Positions 35,351 to 42,842 of a stretch of DNA of 64,000 nt are shown here, piece by piece (position 1 is the first letter of the stretch; each line of letters opens with the position of its first letter). The notes beneath the pieces are model-generated. The model was not told the origin of the DNA. It searched no databases and saw only the letters and a list, made by a program, of their open reading frames with translations. Made by a program: the position numbers and the translations under genes. The stretch comes from Streptomyces sp. CB02400 (lineage in GTDB: Bacteria > Actinomycetota > Actinomycetes > Streptomycetales > Streptomycetaceae), in NCBI RefSeq assembly GCF_001905725.1, contig NZ_LIWB01000018.1, forward strand, positions 1 through 64,000, given 5' to 3'.

Positions 35351-36063
35351 CCGCACTGCTGGAGGTCGAGGACCTCAGGGTCGCCTACGGCAAGATCGAG
35401 GCCGTCAAGGGCATCTCGTTCAAGGTCGACGCGGGCGAGGTCGTCACCCTCATCGGCACCAACGGCGCCGGCAAGACCACCACGCTCCGGACCCTGTCCG
35501 GGCTGCTCCAGCCGGTCTCCGGCCAGGTCAGGTTCGACGGTCAGTCGCTGAAGAAGATCCCGGCACACAAGATCGTGTCGCTGGGGCTCGCCCACTCCCC
35601 CGAGGGCCGGCACATCTTCCCCCGCATGACCATCGAGGACAACCTCCGCCTCGGTGCCTACCTCCGCAACGACAAGGAGGGCATCGAGAAGGACATCAAG
35701 CGCGCCTACGACCTCTTCCCCATCCTCGGGGAACGCAGCAAGCAGGCCGCGGGCACCCTCTCCGGCGGCGAGCAGCAGATGCTCGCCATGGGCAGGGCGC
35801 TGATGTCCCGGCCCAAGCTGCTCATGCTCGACGAACCCTCCATGGGTCTCTCACCGATCATGATGCAGAAGATCATGGCGACCATCGCCGAACTCAAGTC
35901 CCAGGGCACCACCATCCTGCTCATCGAGCAGAACGCCCAGGCCGCGCTCTCCCTCGCGGACCACGCCCATGTCATGGAGGTCGGGAAGATCGTCCTCTCC
36001 GGCACCGGACAGGACCTCCTCCACGACGAGTCGGTCCGCAAGGCCTACCTCGGCGAGGACTGA
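35347..36063 (+). CDS. livF: branched-chain amino-acid ABC transporter ATPase LivF
   Basis: The 238-residue second ATPase. Walker A GTNGAGKTT, signature LSGGEQQMLAMGRALM, Walker B LLMLDEPSMGLSP, H-loop LLIEQNAQAA. The GTG at 35347 overlaps the livG stop by four bases. It is the last gene of livKHMGF and is followed directly by a strong hairpin. Confidence 0.96.
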   Translation: MTALLEVEDLRVAYGKIEAVKGISFKVDAGEVVTLIGTNGAGKTTTLRTLSGLLQPVSGQVRFDGQSLKKIPAHKIVSLGLAHSPEGRHIFPRMTIEDNLRLGAYLRNDKEGIEKDIKRAYDLFPILGERSKQAAGTLSGGEQQMLAMGRALMSRPKLLMLDEPSMGLSPIMMQKIMATIAELKSQGTTILLIEQNAQAALSLADHAHVMEVGKIVLSGTGQDLLHDESVRKAYLGED

Positions 36064-36066
36064 GGC

Positions 36067-36122
36067 ACACGACGAGAGGCCCGCGCCCCCGCCGAGCGGG
36101 GAGCGCGGGCCTCTCGTCGTGT
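36067..36122. terminator. bidirectional terminator between livF and pdtaR-like gene
   Basis: A perfect 20-bp stem with arms 36067-36086 and 36103-36122 (acacgacgagaggcccgcgc and complement). The 16-base loop itself contains cccc/gggg. It ends both the liv operon (plus) and the response regulator gene (minus). Confidence 0.92.
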
Positions 36123-36131
36123 CGCGGGCCC

Positions 36132-36788
36132 TCAGCCCTTCGACGCCTTCTTCTCCTCGGCGTCGTCGATGACCGCCTGCGCCACCTGCTGCATCGACAT
36201 CCGCCGGTCCATCGACGTCTTCTGGATCCACCGGAACGCCGCCGGCTCGGTCAGCCCGTACTGCGTCTGCAGCACCGACTTCGCCCGGTCCACCAGCTTC
36301 CGCGTCTCCAGCCGCAGGCTCAGGTCGGCGACCTCGCGCTCCAGCTCCTTCAGCTCCGTGAACCGCGACACCGCCATCTCGATCGCGGGCACCACGTCGC
36401 TCTTGCTGAACGGCTTCACCAGGTACGCCATCGCGCCCGCGTCCCGCGCCCGCTCCACCAGGTCACGCTGGGAGAACGCGGTCAGCATCAGCACCGGGGC
36501 GATGCTCTCCTCGGCGATCTTCTCCGCCGCGGAGATGCCGTCCAGCTTCGGCATCTTCACATCGAGGATCACCAGGTCGGGCCGGTGCTCGCGCGCCAGC
36601 TCCACGGCCTGCTCACCGTCACCGGCCTCGCCGACGACGGAGTACCCCTCCTCCTCCAGCATCTCTTTGAGGTCGAGCCGGATCAGGGCCTCGTCCTCGG
36701 CGATCACGACACGGGTCGTCATCGGAGGCACGTGCGACTTGTCGTCATCGGGCGCGTCTACGGGCTGGGGCGACTCGGGGGCGCTCAC
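36132..36788 (-). CDS. ANTAR-domain response regulator (PdtaR-type)
   Basis: The 218-residue regulator has a receiver domain at about 25-145: VVIAEDEALIRLDLKEML, LVILDVKMPKLDG with the phospho-acceptor Asp, and the Lys switch LVKPFSK. A C-terminal ANTAR RNA-binding domain follows: ETRKLVDRAKSVLQTQYGLT, EPAAFRWIQKTSMDRRMSMQ, then QVAQAVID. ANTAR proteins bind tandem hexaloop RNA hairpins to prevent termination. The start is GTG at 36788 with AAGGAG upstream. The cognate kinase (PdtaS in mycobacteria) is not encoded here. It has the sequence of a widely conserved Streptomyces regulator. Confidence 0.93.
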   Translation of the reverse strand: MSAPESPQPVDAPDDDKSHVPPMTTRVVIAEDEALIRLDLKEMLEEEGYSVVGEAGDGEQAVELAREHRPDLVILDVKMPKLDGISAAEKIAEESIAPVLMLTAFSQRDLVERARDAGAMAYLVKPFSKSDVVPAIEMAVSRFTELKELEREVADLSLRLETRKLVDRAKSVLQTQYGLTEPAAFRWIQKTSMDRRMSMQQVAQAVIDDAEEKKASKG

Positions 36789-36821
36789 GTGGGCTCCTTG
36801 GTGCGGGGCAGGCCGGTACTG

Positions 36822-36850
36822 CTGACAAGAGCGTACCCAGCTGCGATAAG
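36822..36850 (+). promoter_or_regulatory. candidate promoter for the tRNA gene
   Basis: CTGACA at 36822-36827 and GATAAG at 36845-36850, spacer 17 bases, about 44 bases before the tRNA. The hexamers resemble the principal sigma-factor consensus moderately. Confidence 0.5.
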
Positions 36851-36893
36851 GTGGGGGCACGGCGGGTGACCGTCGACCTTTGTTTTACAGGGC

Positions 36894-36966
36894 GCCCCGG
36901 TAGCCCAGCGGTAGAGGCAATGGTCTCAAACACCATCCAGCGTCGGTTCGAATCCGACCCGGGGTA
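36894..36966 (+). tRNA. tRNA with CAA anticodon, short variable arm
   Basis: A cloverleaf of 73 bases can be drawn. The acceptor stem is GCCCCGG (36894-36900) with CCGGGGT (36959-36965), including a G-T pair at position 1-72, and the discriminator is A. The D arm has a three-pair stem around AGCGGTAG. The anticodon stem ATGGT/ACCAT encloses CTCAAAC, anticodon CAA at 36927-36929. The variable region is only five bases (CCAGC), and the T stem GTCGG/CCGAC has loop TTCGAAT. CAA reads the Leu codon TTG, but bacterial leucine tRNAs normally have a long variable arm. CCA is not encoded. Charging identity is therefore uncertain. Confidence 0.88.
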
Positions 36967-36999
36967 CTTTTCCTTGATATCCAAGGTCACCATTTGAGA

Positions 37000-37036
37000 G
37001 CGGATGTCCACCTTTCCGGTGAACATCCGCTTCTTT
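37000..37036 (+). terminator. tRNA terminator
   Basis: Hairpin gcggatgtccacc (37000-37012) with ggtgaacatccgc (37018-37030), one mismatch, followed by TTCTTT. It ends the tRNA transcript. Confidence 0.75.
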
Positions 37037-37070
37037 CCGCCCGTCCCGCTTGCGCGCCCCGGCCGCCCGG

Positions 37071-38507
37071 TCACTTGGGGCTGTCGTCCTCGCCGATGCG
37101 GTGGACGCGGACCATGTTCGTCGAGCCGGAGACCCCCGGCGGGGAGCCCGCCGTGATCACCACCGTGTCGCCCTTCGCGCAGCGGGCGTACTTCAGGAGC
37201 AGCTCGTCCACCTGGTCGACCATCGCGTCCGTCGTGTCCACGTGGGGGCCGAGGAAGGTCTCCACGCCCCAGGTGAGGCTGAGCTGGGAGCGGGTGGCCG
37301 GGTCGGGGGTGAAGGCGAGCAGCGGGATGGGGCTGCGGTAGCGGGAGAGACGGCGGGCGGTGTCGCCGGACTGGGTGAAGGCGACCAGGAAGCGGGCGCC
37401 CAGGAAGTCGCCCGTCTCCGCCGCCGCGCGGGCGACCGCGCCGCCCTGGGTGCGGGGCTTGTTCCGTTCGGTGAGGGGCGGGAGGCCCTTGGCGAGGACG
37501 TCCTCCTCGGCGGCTTCCACGATACGGGCCATGGTGCGCACGGTCTCGACGGCGTGTTTGCCGACGCTGGTCTCGCCGGAGAGCATGACGGCGTCGGTGC
37601 CGTCGATGACGGCGTTGGCGACGTCGGAGGCCTCCGCGCGGGTGGGACGGGCGTTGTCGATCATCGAGTCGAGCATCTGGGTGGCGACGATGACCGGCTT
37701 GGCGTTGCGCTTGGCGAGCTTGATCGCGCGCTTCTGGACGATCGGCACCTGTTCGAGGGGCATCTCGACGCCGAGGTCGCCGCGGGCGACCATGATGCCG
37801 TCGAAGGCGGCGACGATGTCGTCGATGTTCTCGACGGCCTGCGGCTTCTCGACCTTGGCGATGACGGGGAGGCGGCGGCCCTCCTCGTCCATGATCCGGT
37901 GGACGTCCTTGATGTCGCGCCCGCTGCGGACGAAGGACAGGGCGATCACGTCGAAGCCGGTGCGCAGCGCCCAGCGCAGGTCGTCCTCGTCCTTCTTGGA
38001 GAGCGCGGGGACGGAGACGGCGACGCCGGGGAGGTTGAGGCCCTTGTGGTCGGAGACCACACCTCCCTCGATGACGGTGGTGCGGACGCGGGGGCCGTCG
38101 ACGGCGGTGACTTCGAGGGTGACCCTGCCGTCGTCCACGAGGATGCGTTCGCCGGCGGTGACGTCGGTGGCGAGGCCGGCGTAGGTGGTGCCGCAGATGT
38201 CGCGGTCGCCTTCGGTGCCCTCTTCGACGGTGATGGTGAAGGTGTCCCCGCGTTCAAGGAGTACGGGGCCTTCGACGAAGTGGCCGAGGCGGATTTTCGG
38301 GCCTTGAAGGTCGGCGAGGAGGCCGACGCTGCGGCCGGTCTCGTCGGCGGCTTTCCGCACCCGTCGGTAGCGCTCCTCGTGCTCGGCGTGCTCGCCGTGG
38401 CTGAGGTTGAGTCGGGCGACGTCCATTCCGGCGTCGACCAGGGCTTTGATCTGGTCGTAGCCGTCGGTGGCAGGGCCCAGGGTGCAGACGATCTTCGCTC
38501 GGCGCAT
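37071..38507 (-). CDS. pyk: pyruvate kinase
   Basis: Glycolytic enzyme of 478 residues that makes pyruvate and ATP from phosphoenolpyruvate. Signatures: RRAKIVCTLGPAT at the N-terminus, ARLNLSHGEH, LLADLQGPKIRLG, the catalytic IAKVEKPQAVENIDDI, and MVARGDLGVEMP, followed by VATQMLDSMIDNARPTRAEA and DAVMLSGETSVG. The C-terminal allosteric domain ends RVHRIGEDDSPK. It is single-copy in the window, though Streptomyces usually has two such genes. It stands alone, with the tRNA terminator at its 3' side. Confidence 0.97.
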   Translation of the reverse strand: MRRAKIVCTLGPATDGYDQIKALVDAGMDVARLNLSHGEHAEHEERYRRVRKAADETGRSVGLLADLQGPKIRLGHFVEGPVLLERGDTFTITVEEGTEGDRDICGTTYAGLATDVTAGERILVDDGRVTLEVTAVDGPRVRTTVIEGGVVSDHKGLNLPGVAVSVPALSKKDEDDLRWALRTGFDVIALSFVRSGRDIKDVHRIMDEEGRRLPVIAKVEKPQAVENIDDIVAAFDGIMVARGDLGVEMPLEQVPIVQKRAIKLAKRNAKPVIVATQMLDSMIDNARPTRAEASDVANAVIDGTDAVMLSGETSVGKHAVETVRTMARIVEAAEEDVLAKGLPPLTERNKPRTQGGAVARAAAETGDFLGARFLVAFTQSGDTARRLSRYRSPIPLLAFTPDPATRSQLSLTWGVETFLGPHVDTTDAMVDQVDELLLKYARCAKGDTVVITAGSPPGVSGSTNMVRVHRIGEDDSPK

Positions 38508-38655
38508 GTTTCGAGCCTAGGGCTTACCGGCCGGTAGCGACTTGGTGGCGTGTGACGACTCAACGGCCAGTGAATGAAGGGTTGTTGACAAGTGTTGAAT
38601 TGTGCACCGGGTCGCTCCGATGAGCATGCGCGCCCCTGGTTCTCGAATGCCGGTC

Positions 38656-39333
38656 CTACAGGCGGGGCGGCTGGAGCGTGAAGCGGGCGCCGACCTCGGC
38701 GTGGACGTGCTGCCGCTGGGGTTCGAGGTCGAGGGGCGGGGGCGGGGCGTCCTCGGTGGCCGCGGCGAACGCCATGGAGCGCGTCCGGGGGAAGGGTTCG
38801 GGCCCCGCCCCGGTGTCGGTGAGTTCGATGAGGGCGGCGAGGGTGGTGCCGAGCGCCTCGGCGTACTCGCGGGCGCGCCGGACGGCGTCGTGCACCGCCA
38901 GTCGCCGCGCCTCGCGGTGGGCGGGGGAACCCGGGCGGAGGCTCCACCAGGGGCCGTCGACACGGGTGAGGTCGAGGTCGGCCAGACGGGTGACGAGCGC
39001 GCCGAGGGCGGTGAAGTCGCCCAGGTCGGCGGTGAGCCGGACGGCGCCGTGGTGGGCGCGGACGCGCTCGCCCCGGCCGTGGGGGCTGAGTTCCGGGGTG
39101 ACGGTGAGGGCGCCGGTCTCCAGGTGCTCGACGGCGTCGCCGTAGGACTTGAGCAGGCCGTGGGCTTCCGTGGTGCGGCGGGTGAGGTCGTCGAGGGTGG
39201 TGCGCCGGTCGCGGCCCCGCGCGGTGAGGGTGACGGCGATGCGGGCGAGGTCGGGGGCGGTTTCGAGGTGGGCCTCGCCGCGGACGGCGAGATGGGGTGC
39301 GCCGGGTGTGCCGTACGGGTGAGGGGTGGCCAT
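38656..39333 (-). CDS. SIMPL-domain protein
   Basis: The 225-residue protein has a SIMPL (DUF541) domain: LAVRGEAHLETAPDLARIAV, DDLTRRTTEAHGLLKSYG and ARRLAVHDAVRRAREYAEAL. SIMPL proteins in other bacteria bind membranes or oxidative-stress factors, but their function is unclear. No signal peptide is seen; the ATG at 39333 gives MATPHPYGTPG. The open frame continues far upstream only because of high GC. It is divergent from the 5'-nucleotidase gene. The 148 bases between it and pyk contain no other gene. Confidence 0.85.
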   Translation of the reverse strand: MATPHPYGTPGAPHLAVRGEAHLETAPDLARIAVTLTARGRDRRTTLDDLTRRTTEAHGLLKSYGDAVEHLETGALTVTPELSPHGRGERVRAHHGAVRLTADLGDFTALGALVTRLADLDLTRVDGPWWSLRPGSPAHREARRLAVHDAVRRAREYAEALGTTLAALIELTDTGAGPEPFPRTRSMAFAAATEDAPPPPLDLEPQRQHVHAEVGARFTLQPPRL

Positions 39334-39486
39334 ACGTCCCACTGTGTCACCGGTCGTACGGGTGCGGGGAGGGCGCGGGACACCGGATCGCAACCTGTGG
39401 GGTCTGTTCCGCGTGGGCGTGTTCAGGTCAGAATCATCGGGCGAATCTACGCGCGTTGTTCCGTTGTTGTCCGAGGAGAGCCTGAC

Positions 39487-41292
39487 ATGCCGTTGAACCG
39501 CCGGAAGTTCTTGAAGAGGTCCGCCGTGACGGGGGCGGGGGTGGCGCTGGCGGGTACGACGGCGGTCCCCGCGGCCGAGGCTGCCGGGGCGGGACGGGGG
39601 AGGAAGCCGGTGAAGCGGTACGCGCTGACCGTGATGGGCACGACCGACCTGCACGGCCACGTCTTCAACTGGGACTACTTCAAGGACGCCGAGTACACGG
39701 ACGCGGCCGGCAACGCGCAGGGCCTGGCGCGGGTGTCGACGCTGGTGGACCAGGTGCGCGAGGAGAAGGGCCGGCGCAACACGCTGCTGCTGGACGCGGG
39801 CGACACCATCCAGGGCACCCCGCTGACGTACTACTTCGCGAAGGTGGACCCGATCACCGCCGAGGGCGGTCCGGTGCATCCGATGGCGCAGGCGATGAAC
39901 GCCATCGGGTACGACGCGGTGGCGCTCGGCAATCACGAGTTCAACTACGGCATCGAGACGCTGCGGAAGTTCGAGGAGCAGTGCGACTTCCCGCTGCTCG
40001 GCGCCAACGCGCTGGACGCGAAGACGCTGAAGCCGGCCTTCCCGCCGTACTTCATCAAGAAGTTCCACGTGAAGGGCGCTCCCCCGGTGAGGGTGGCGGT
40101 CCTCGGGCTGACCAACCCCGGTATCGCGATCTGGGACAAGGCGTACGTCCAGGGGAAGTTGACGTTCCCGGGGCTGGAGGAGCAGGCGGCGAAGTGGGTG
40201 CCGAAGCTGCGGTCGATGGGCGCGGACGTGGTGGTGGTGTCGGCGCACTCGGGGTCCTCGGGCACGTCGTCGTACGGTGACCAGTTGCCGTACGTGGAGA
40301 ACGCCGCGGCGAACGTGGCGCGGCAGGTGCCGGGGATCGACGCGATCCTGGTGGGACACGCGCACAAGGAGATCGCGGAGCTGCGGGTCACCAATGACGA
40401 GACGGGCAGGGACGTCGTGCTGTCGGAGCCGCTGTGCTACGCGGAGCGGCTGACGCTGTTCGACTTCGAGCTGGCCTTCGAGCGGGGCCGGTGGCGGGTG
40501 GAGTCCGTGAAGGCGTCGCTGCGGGACGCGGCGACGGTGAAGGACGACCCGAGGATCACCCGGCTGCTGCGCGACGAGCACGCGCAGGTCGTGGAGTACG
40601 TCAATCAGGTGGTGGGGTCGGCGACCGAGACGCTGACGACGGTGGAGGCCCGCTACAAGGACGCGCCGATCATCGACCTGATCAGCAAGGTGCAGGAGGA
40701 CGTGGTCAAGGCGGCCCTCGCGGGCACCGAGTACGCGTCGCTGCCGGTGCTGTCGCAGGCGTCGCCGTTCTCGCGGACCTCCGAGATCCCGGCCGGCGAG
40801 GTGACGATCCGGGACCTGTCGAGCCTGTACGTGTACGACAACACGCTGGTGGCGAAGCTGATGACGGGCGCGCAGGTGCGGGCGTACCTGGAGTACTCGG
40901 CGGAGTACTTCGTGCGGACCGCGGCCGGTGCGGCAGTGGACGTGGAGAAGCTGACCAACGCGAACGGCCGTCCGGACTACAACTACGACTATGTGTCCGG
41001 GGTCCGGTACGAGATCGACATCGCGCAGCCGGCCGGGTCGCGGATCAAGAACGTCACGTACGACGGCGCCGCTCTCGACGACGACCGGCAGTTCGTGTTC
41101 GCGGTGAACAACTACCGGGCGAACGGCGGCGGCGCGTTCCCGCACGTGGCGTCGGCGAAGGAGCTGTGGTCGGAGTCGACGGAGATCCGGACCCGGATCG
41201 CGGAGTGGGCGACGGCGAAGGGTGTGCTGGACCCGAAGGACTTCGCGTCGGTGGACTGGAGGCTGACGCGGGACGGTACGCCGGTGTTCTGA
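39487..41292 (+). CDS. Tat-exported bifunctional metallophosphatase / 5'-nucleotidase
   Basis: The 601-residue secreted enzyme is made with a twin-arginine signal (NRRKFLKRSAVTGAGVALAG), cleaved near residue 32. The N-terminal metallophosphoesterase domain has its metal ligands in GTTDLHGHVFN, LLDAGDTIQGTP, ALGNHEFNYG, VVVVSAHSG and ILVGHAHKE. The C-terminal 5'-nucleotidase domain has the substrate-stacking YVYDNTLVAK. It likely dephosphorylates nucleotides or cyclic nucleotides outside the cell for phosphate or nucleoside scavenging. Ribosome binding site CGAGGAG lies ten bases before the ATG. No Pho box was identified upstream. Confidence 0.94.
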   Translation: MPLNRRKFLKRSAVTGAGVALAGTTAVPAAEAAGAGRGRKPVKRYALTVMGTTDLHGHVFNWDYFKDAEYTDAAGNAQGLARVSTLVDQVREEKGRRNTLLLDAGDTIQGTPLTYYFAKVDPITAEGGPVHPMAQAMNAIGYDAVALGNHEFNYGIETLRKFEEQCDFPLLGANALDAKTLKPAFPPYFIKKFHVKGAPPVRVAVLGLTNPGIAIWDKAYVQGKLTFPGLEEQAAKWVPKLRSMGADVVVVSAHSGSSGTSSYGDQLPYVENAAANVARQVPGIDAILVGHAHKEIAELRVTNDETGRDVVLSEPLCYAERLTLFDFELAFERGRWRVESVKASLRDAATVKDDPRITRLLRDEHAQVVEYVNQVVGSATETLTTVEARYKDAPIIDLISKVQEDVVKAALAGTEYASLPVLSQASPFSRTSEIPAGEVTIRDLSSLYVYDNTLVAKLMTGAQVRAYLEYSAEYFVRTAAGAAVDVEKLTNANGRPDYNYDYVSGVRYEIDIAQPAGSRIKNVTYDGAALDDDRQFVFAVNNYRANGGGAFPHVASAKELWSESTEIRTRIAEWATAKGVLDPKDFASVDWRLTRDGTPVF

Positions 41293-41318
41293 TCCCCGTT
41301 CCTCCGTACGGGTGATGG

Positions 41319-42710
41319 TCAGGTCCCGTCCGCCAGTGGGGTGAGCCGTACGGCTCGCCGGGCGGGCGGGACCTGCGGCGTTCCGGGGTGGAGGCCGAAG
41401 GTGGTGAAGGCGGTGCGGGCGGGCTGGGGGTAGGCCTGGCGGCCGGTGAGGTGGTTGAGGATCGTGGCGCTGCGCCAGGCGGCGAGTCCGAGGTCGGGAG
41501 CGCCGACGCCGTGGGTGTGGAGTTCGGCGTTCTGGACGTAGACGCTGCCGGTGACGGCGGGGTCCAGGTCGAGGCGGAAGTGGGTGTCGACGCGGGGCCG
41601 GCCGGCGTGGTCGCGGCGCAGGTGGGGGTCGAGGGGCGCGAGGAGGTGGTCGAGGGGGCGCGGGCGGTGGCCGGTGGCGAGGACGACGGCGTCGGTGGTG
41701 AGGCGGGTGCGGGTGTGCTGCACGGTGTGTTCGAGGTGGAGCTCGATGCGGGCGGGGCCGAGGCGCCCGGCGGTGCGGACGTGGACGGCTGGGGTGAGGA
41801 CGGTGTCGGGCCAGCCGCCGTGGAGGGTGCGCCGGTAGAGCTCGTCGTGGACGGCGGCGACGGTGCCGGCGTCGATGGCCTTGTGGAGCTGCCACTGGGC
41901 GGGGACGAGCCGGTCGCGGACGGGTTCGGGCAGGGCGTGGAAGTAGCGGGTGTGGTCGGGGGTGAAGTGCTCCAGGCCGAGTCTGGAGTACTCCATGGGG
42001 GCGAACGCCCCGGTGCGGCCGATCCAGTGGAGGCGCTCCTGCCCGACGGGCCGGTGGCGCAGCAGGTCGAGGAAGATCTCCGCGCCCGACTGTCCGGTGC
42101 CGACGACGGTGATGTGGCCGGCGGCGAGGAGGGTGTCGCGGTGGGTGAGGTAGTCGTCGGAGTGGATCACGGGGACGCCGGGAGCGTCGGCGAGGGGCCG
42201 CAGCGGCTCGGGCACCCGGGGCTCGGTGCCGACGCCGAGGACGAGGTGGCGGGCGTGGACCCGACCCGCCGAGGCGGCCCGCCCGTCCGGGTCGAGCCGG
42301 GTGAAGTCGACCTCGAACAGGGCGCGTTCGGGGCTCCAGCGGACGGTGTCGACGTGGTGGCCGAAGCGGAGCGCGGGGAGGCGGTCGGCGACCCAGCGGC
42401 AGTAGGCGTCGTACTCGGTGCGGCGGATGTGGAAGTGCTCGGCGAAGTAGAACGGGTAGAGGCGTTCGCTGGCCCTGAGGTGGTTGAGGAAGGTCCAGGG
42501 GCTGGTGGGGTCGGCGAGGGTGACGAGGTCGGCGAGGAAGGGCACCTGGACGGTGGCGTCGTCGAGGAGGAGACCGGGATGCCAGGTGAAGCGGGGGTTC
42601 TGGTCGTAGAAGGCGGTGCTCAGTGCGGGGAGGGGGTGGGCGAGGGCGGCGAGGGAGAGGTTGAAGGGGCCGATGCCGACGCCGACGAGGTCGCGGGGCG
42701 GGGTGCTCAT
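41319..42710 (-). CDS. lysine/ornithine N-monooxygenase (SidA/IucD family)
   Basis: Flavin enzyme of 463 residues that hydroxylates the side-chain amine of lysine or ornithine, the first step to hydroxamate siderophores. FAD motif VGIGPFNLSLAALA near the N-terminus, substrate-region FTWHPGLLLDDATVQVPFLA, NADPH motif VVGTGQSGAEIFLDLL and the ATG motif VLATGHRPRPLDHL. No decarboxylase, acyltransferase or siderophore synthetase gene lies nearby, and no iron box was seen in the short upstream region. It follows pepN in the same direction but beyond a strong hairpin, so is probably expressed weakly or on its own. Confidence 0.9.
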   Translation of the reverse strand: MSTPPRDLVGVGIGPFNLSLAALAHPLPALSTAFYDQNPRFTWHPGLLLDDATVQVPFLADLVTLADPTSPWTFLNHLRASERLYPFYFAEHFHIRRTEYDAYCRWVADRLPALRFGHHVDTVRWSPERALFEVDFTRLDPDGRAASAGRVHARHLVLGVGTEPRVPEPLRPLADAPGVPVIHSDDYLTHRDTLLAAGHITVVGTGQSGAEIFLDLLRHRPVGQERLHWIGRTGAFAPMEYSRLGLEHFTPDHTRYFHALPEPVRDRLVPAQWQLHKAIDAGTVAAVHDELYRRTLHGGWPDTVLTPAVHVRTAGRLGPARIELHLEHTVQHTRTRLTTDAVVLATGHRPRPLDHLLAPLDPHLRRDHAGRPRVDTHFRLDLDPAVTGSVYVQNAELHTHGVGAPDLGLAAWRSATILNHLTGRQAYPQPARTAFTTFGLHPGTPQVPPARRAVRLTPLADGT

Positions 42711-42787
42711 GGACTGTCCTCCGGGGCGCGGGGCGCGGGAGGGTCCAGCTTGGACGGGAGTGGGCGGCGGCGCCCGAAAAGCCCGGT

Positions 42788-42830
42788 GAACACCCCTCGA
42801 AGGGGGTAAGTCCGCCTTCGAGGGGTGTTC
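42788..42830 (-). terminator. pepN terminator
   Basis: Perfect 16-bp stem gaacacccctcgaagg (42788-42803) with 42815-42830, eleven-base loop, 13 bases after the pepN stop on the minus strand. Confidence 0.85.
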
Positions 42831-42842
42831 TTGGGCGCCGGG

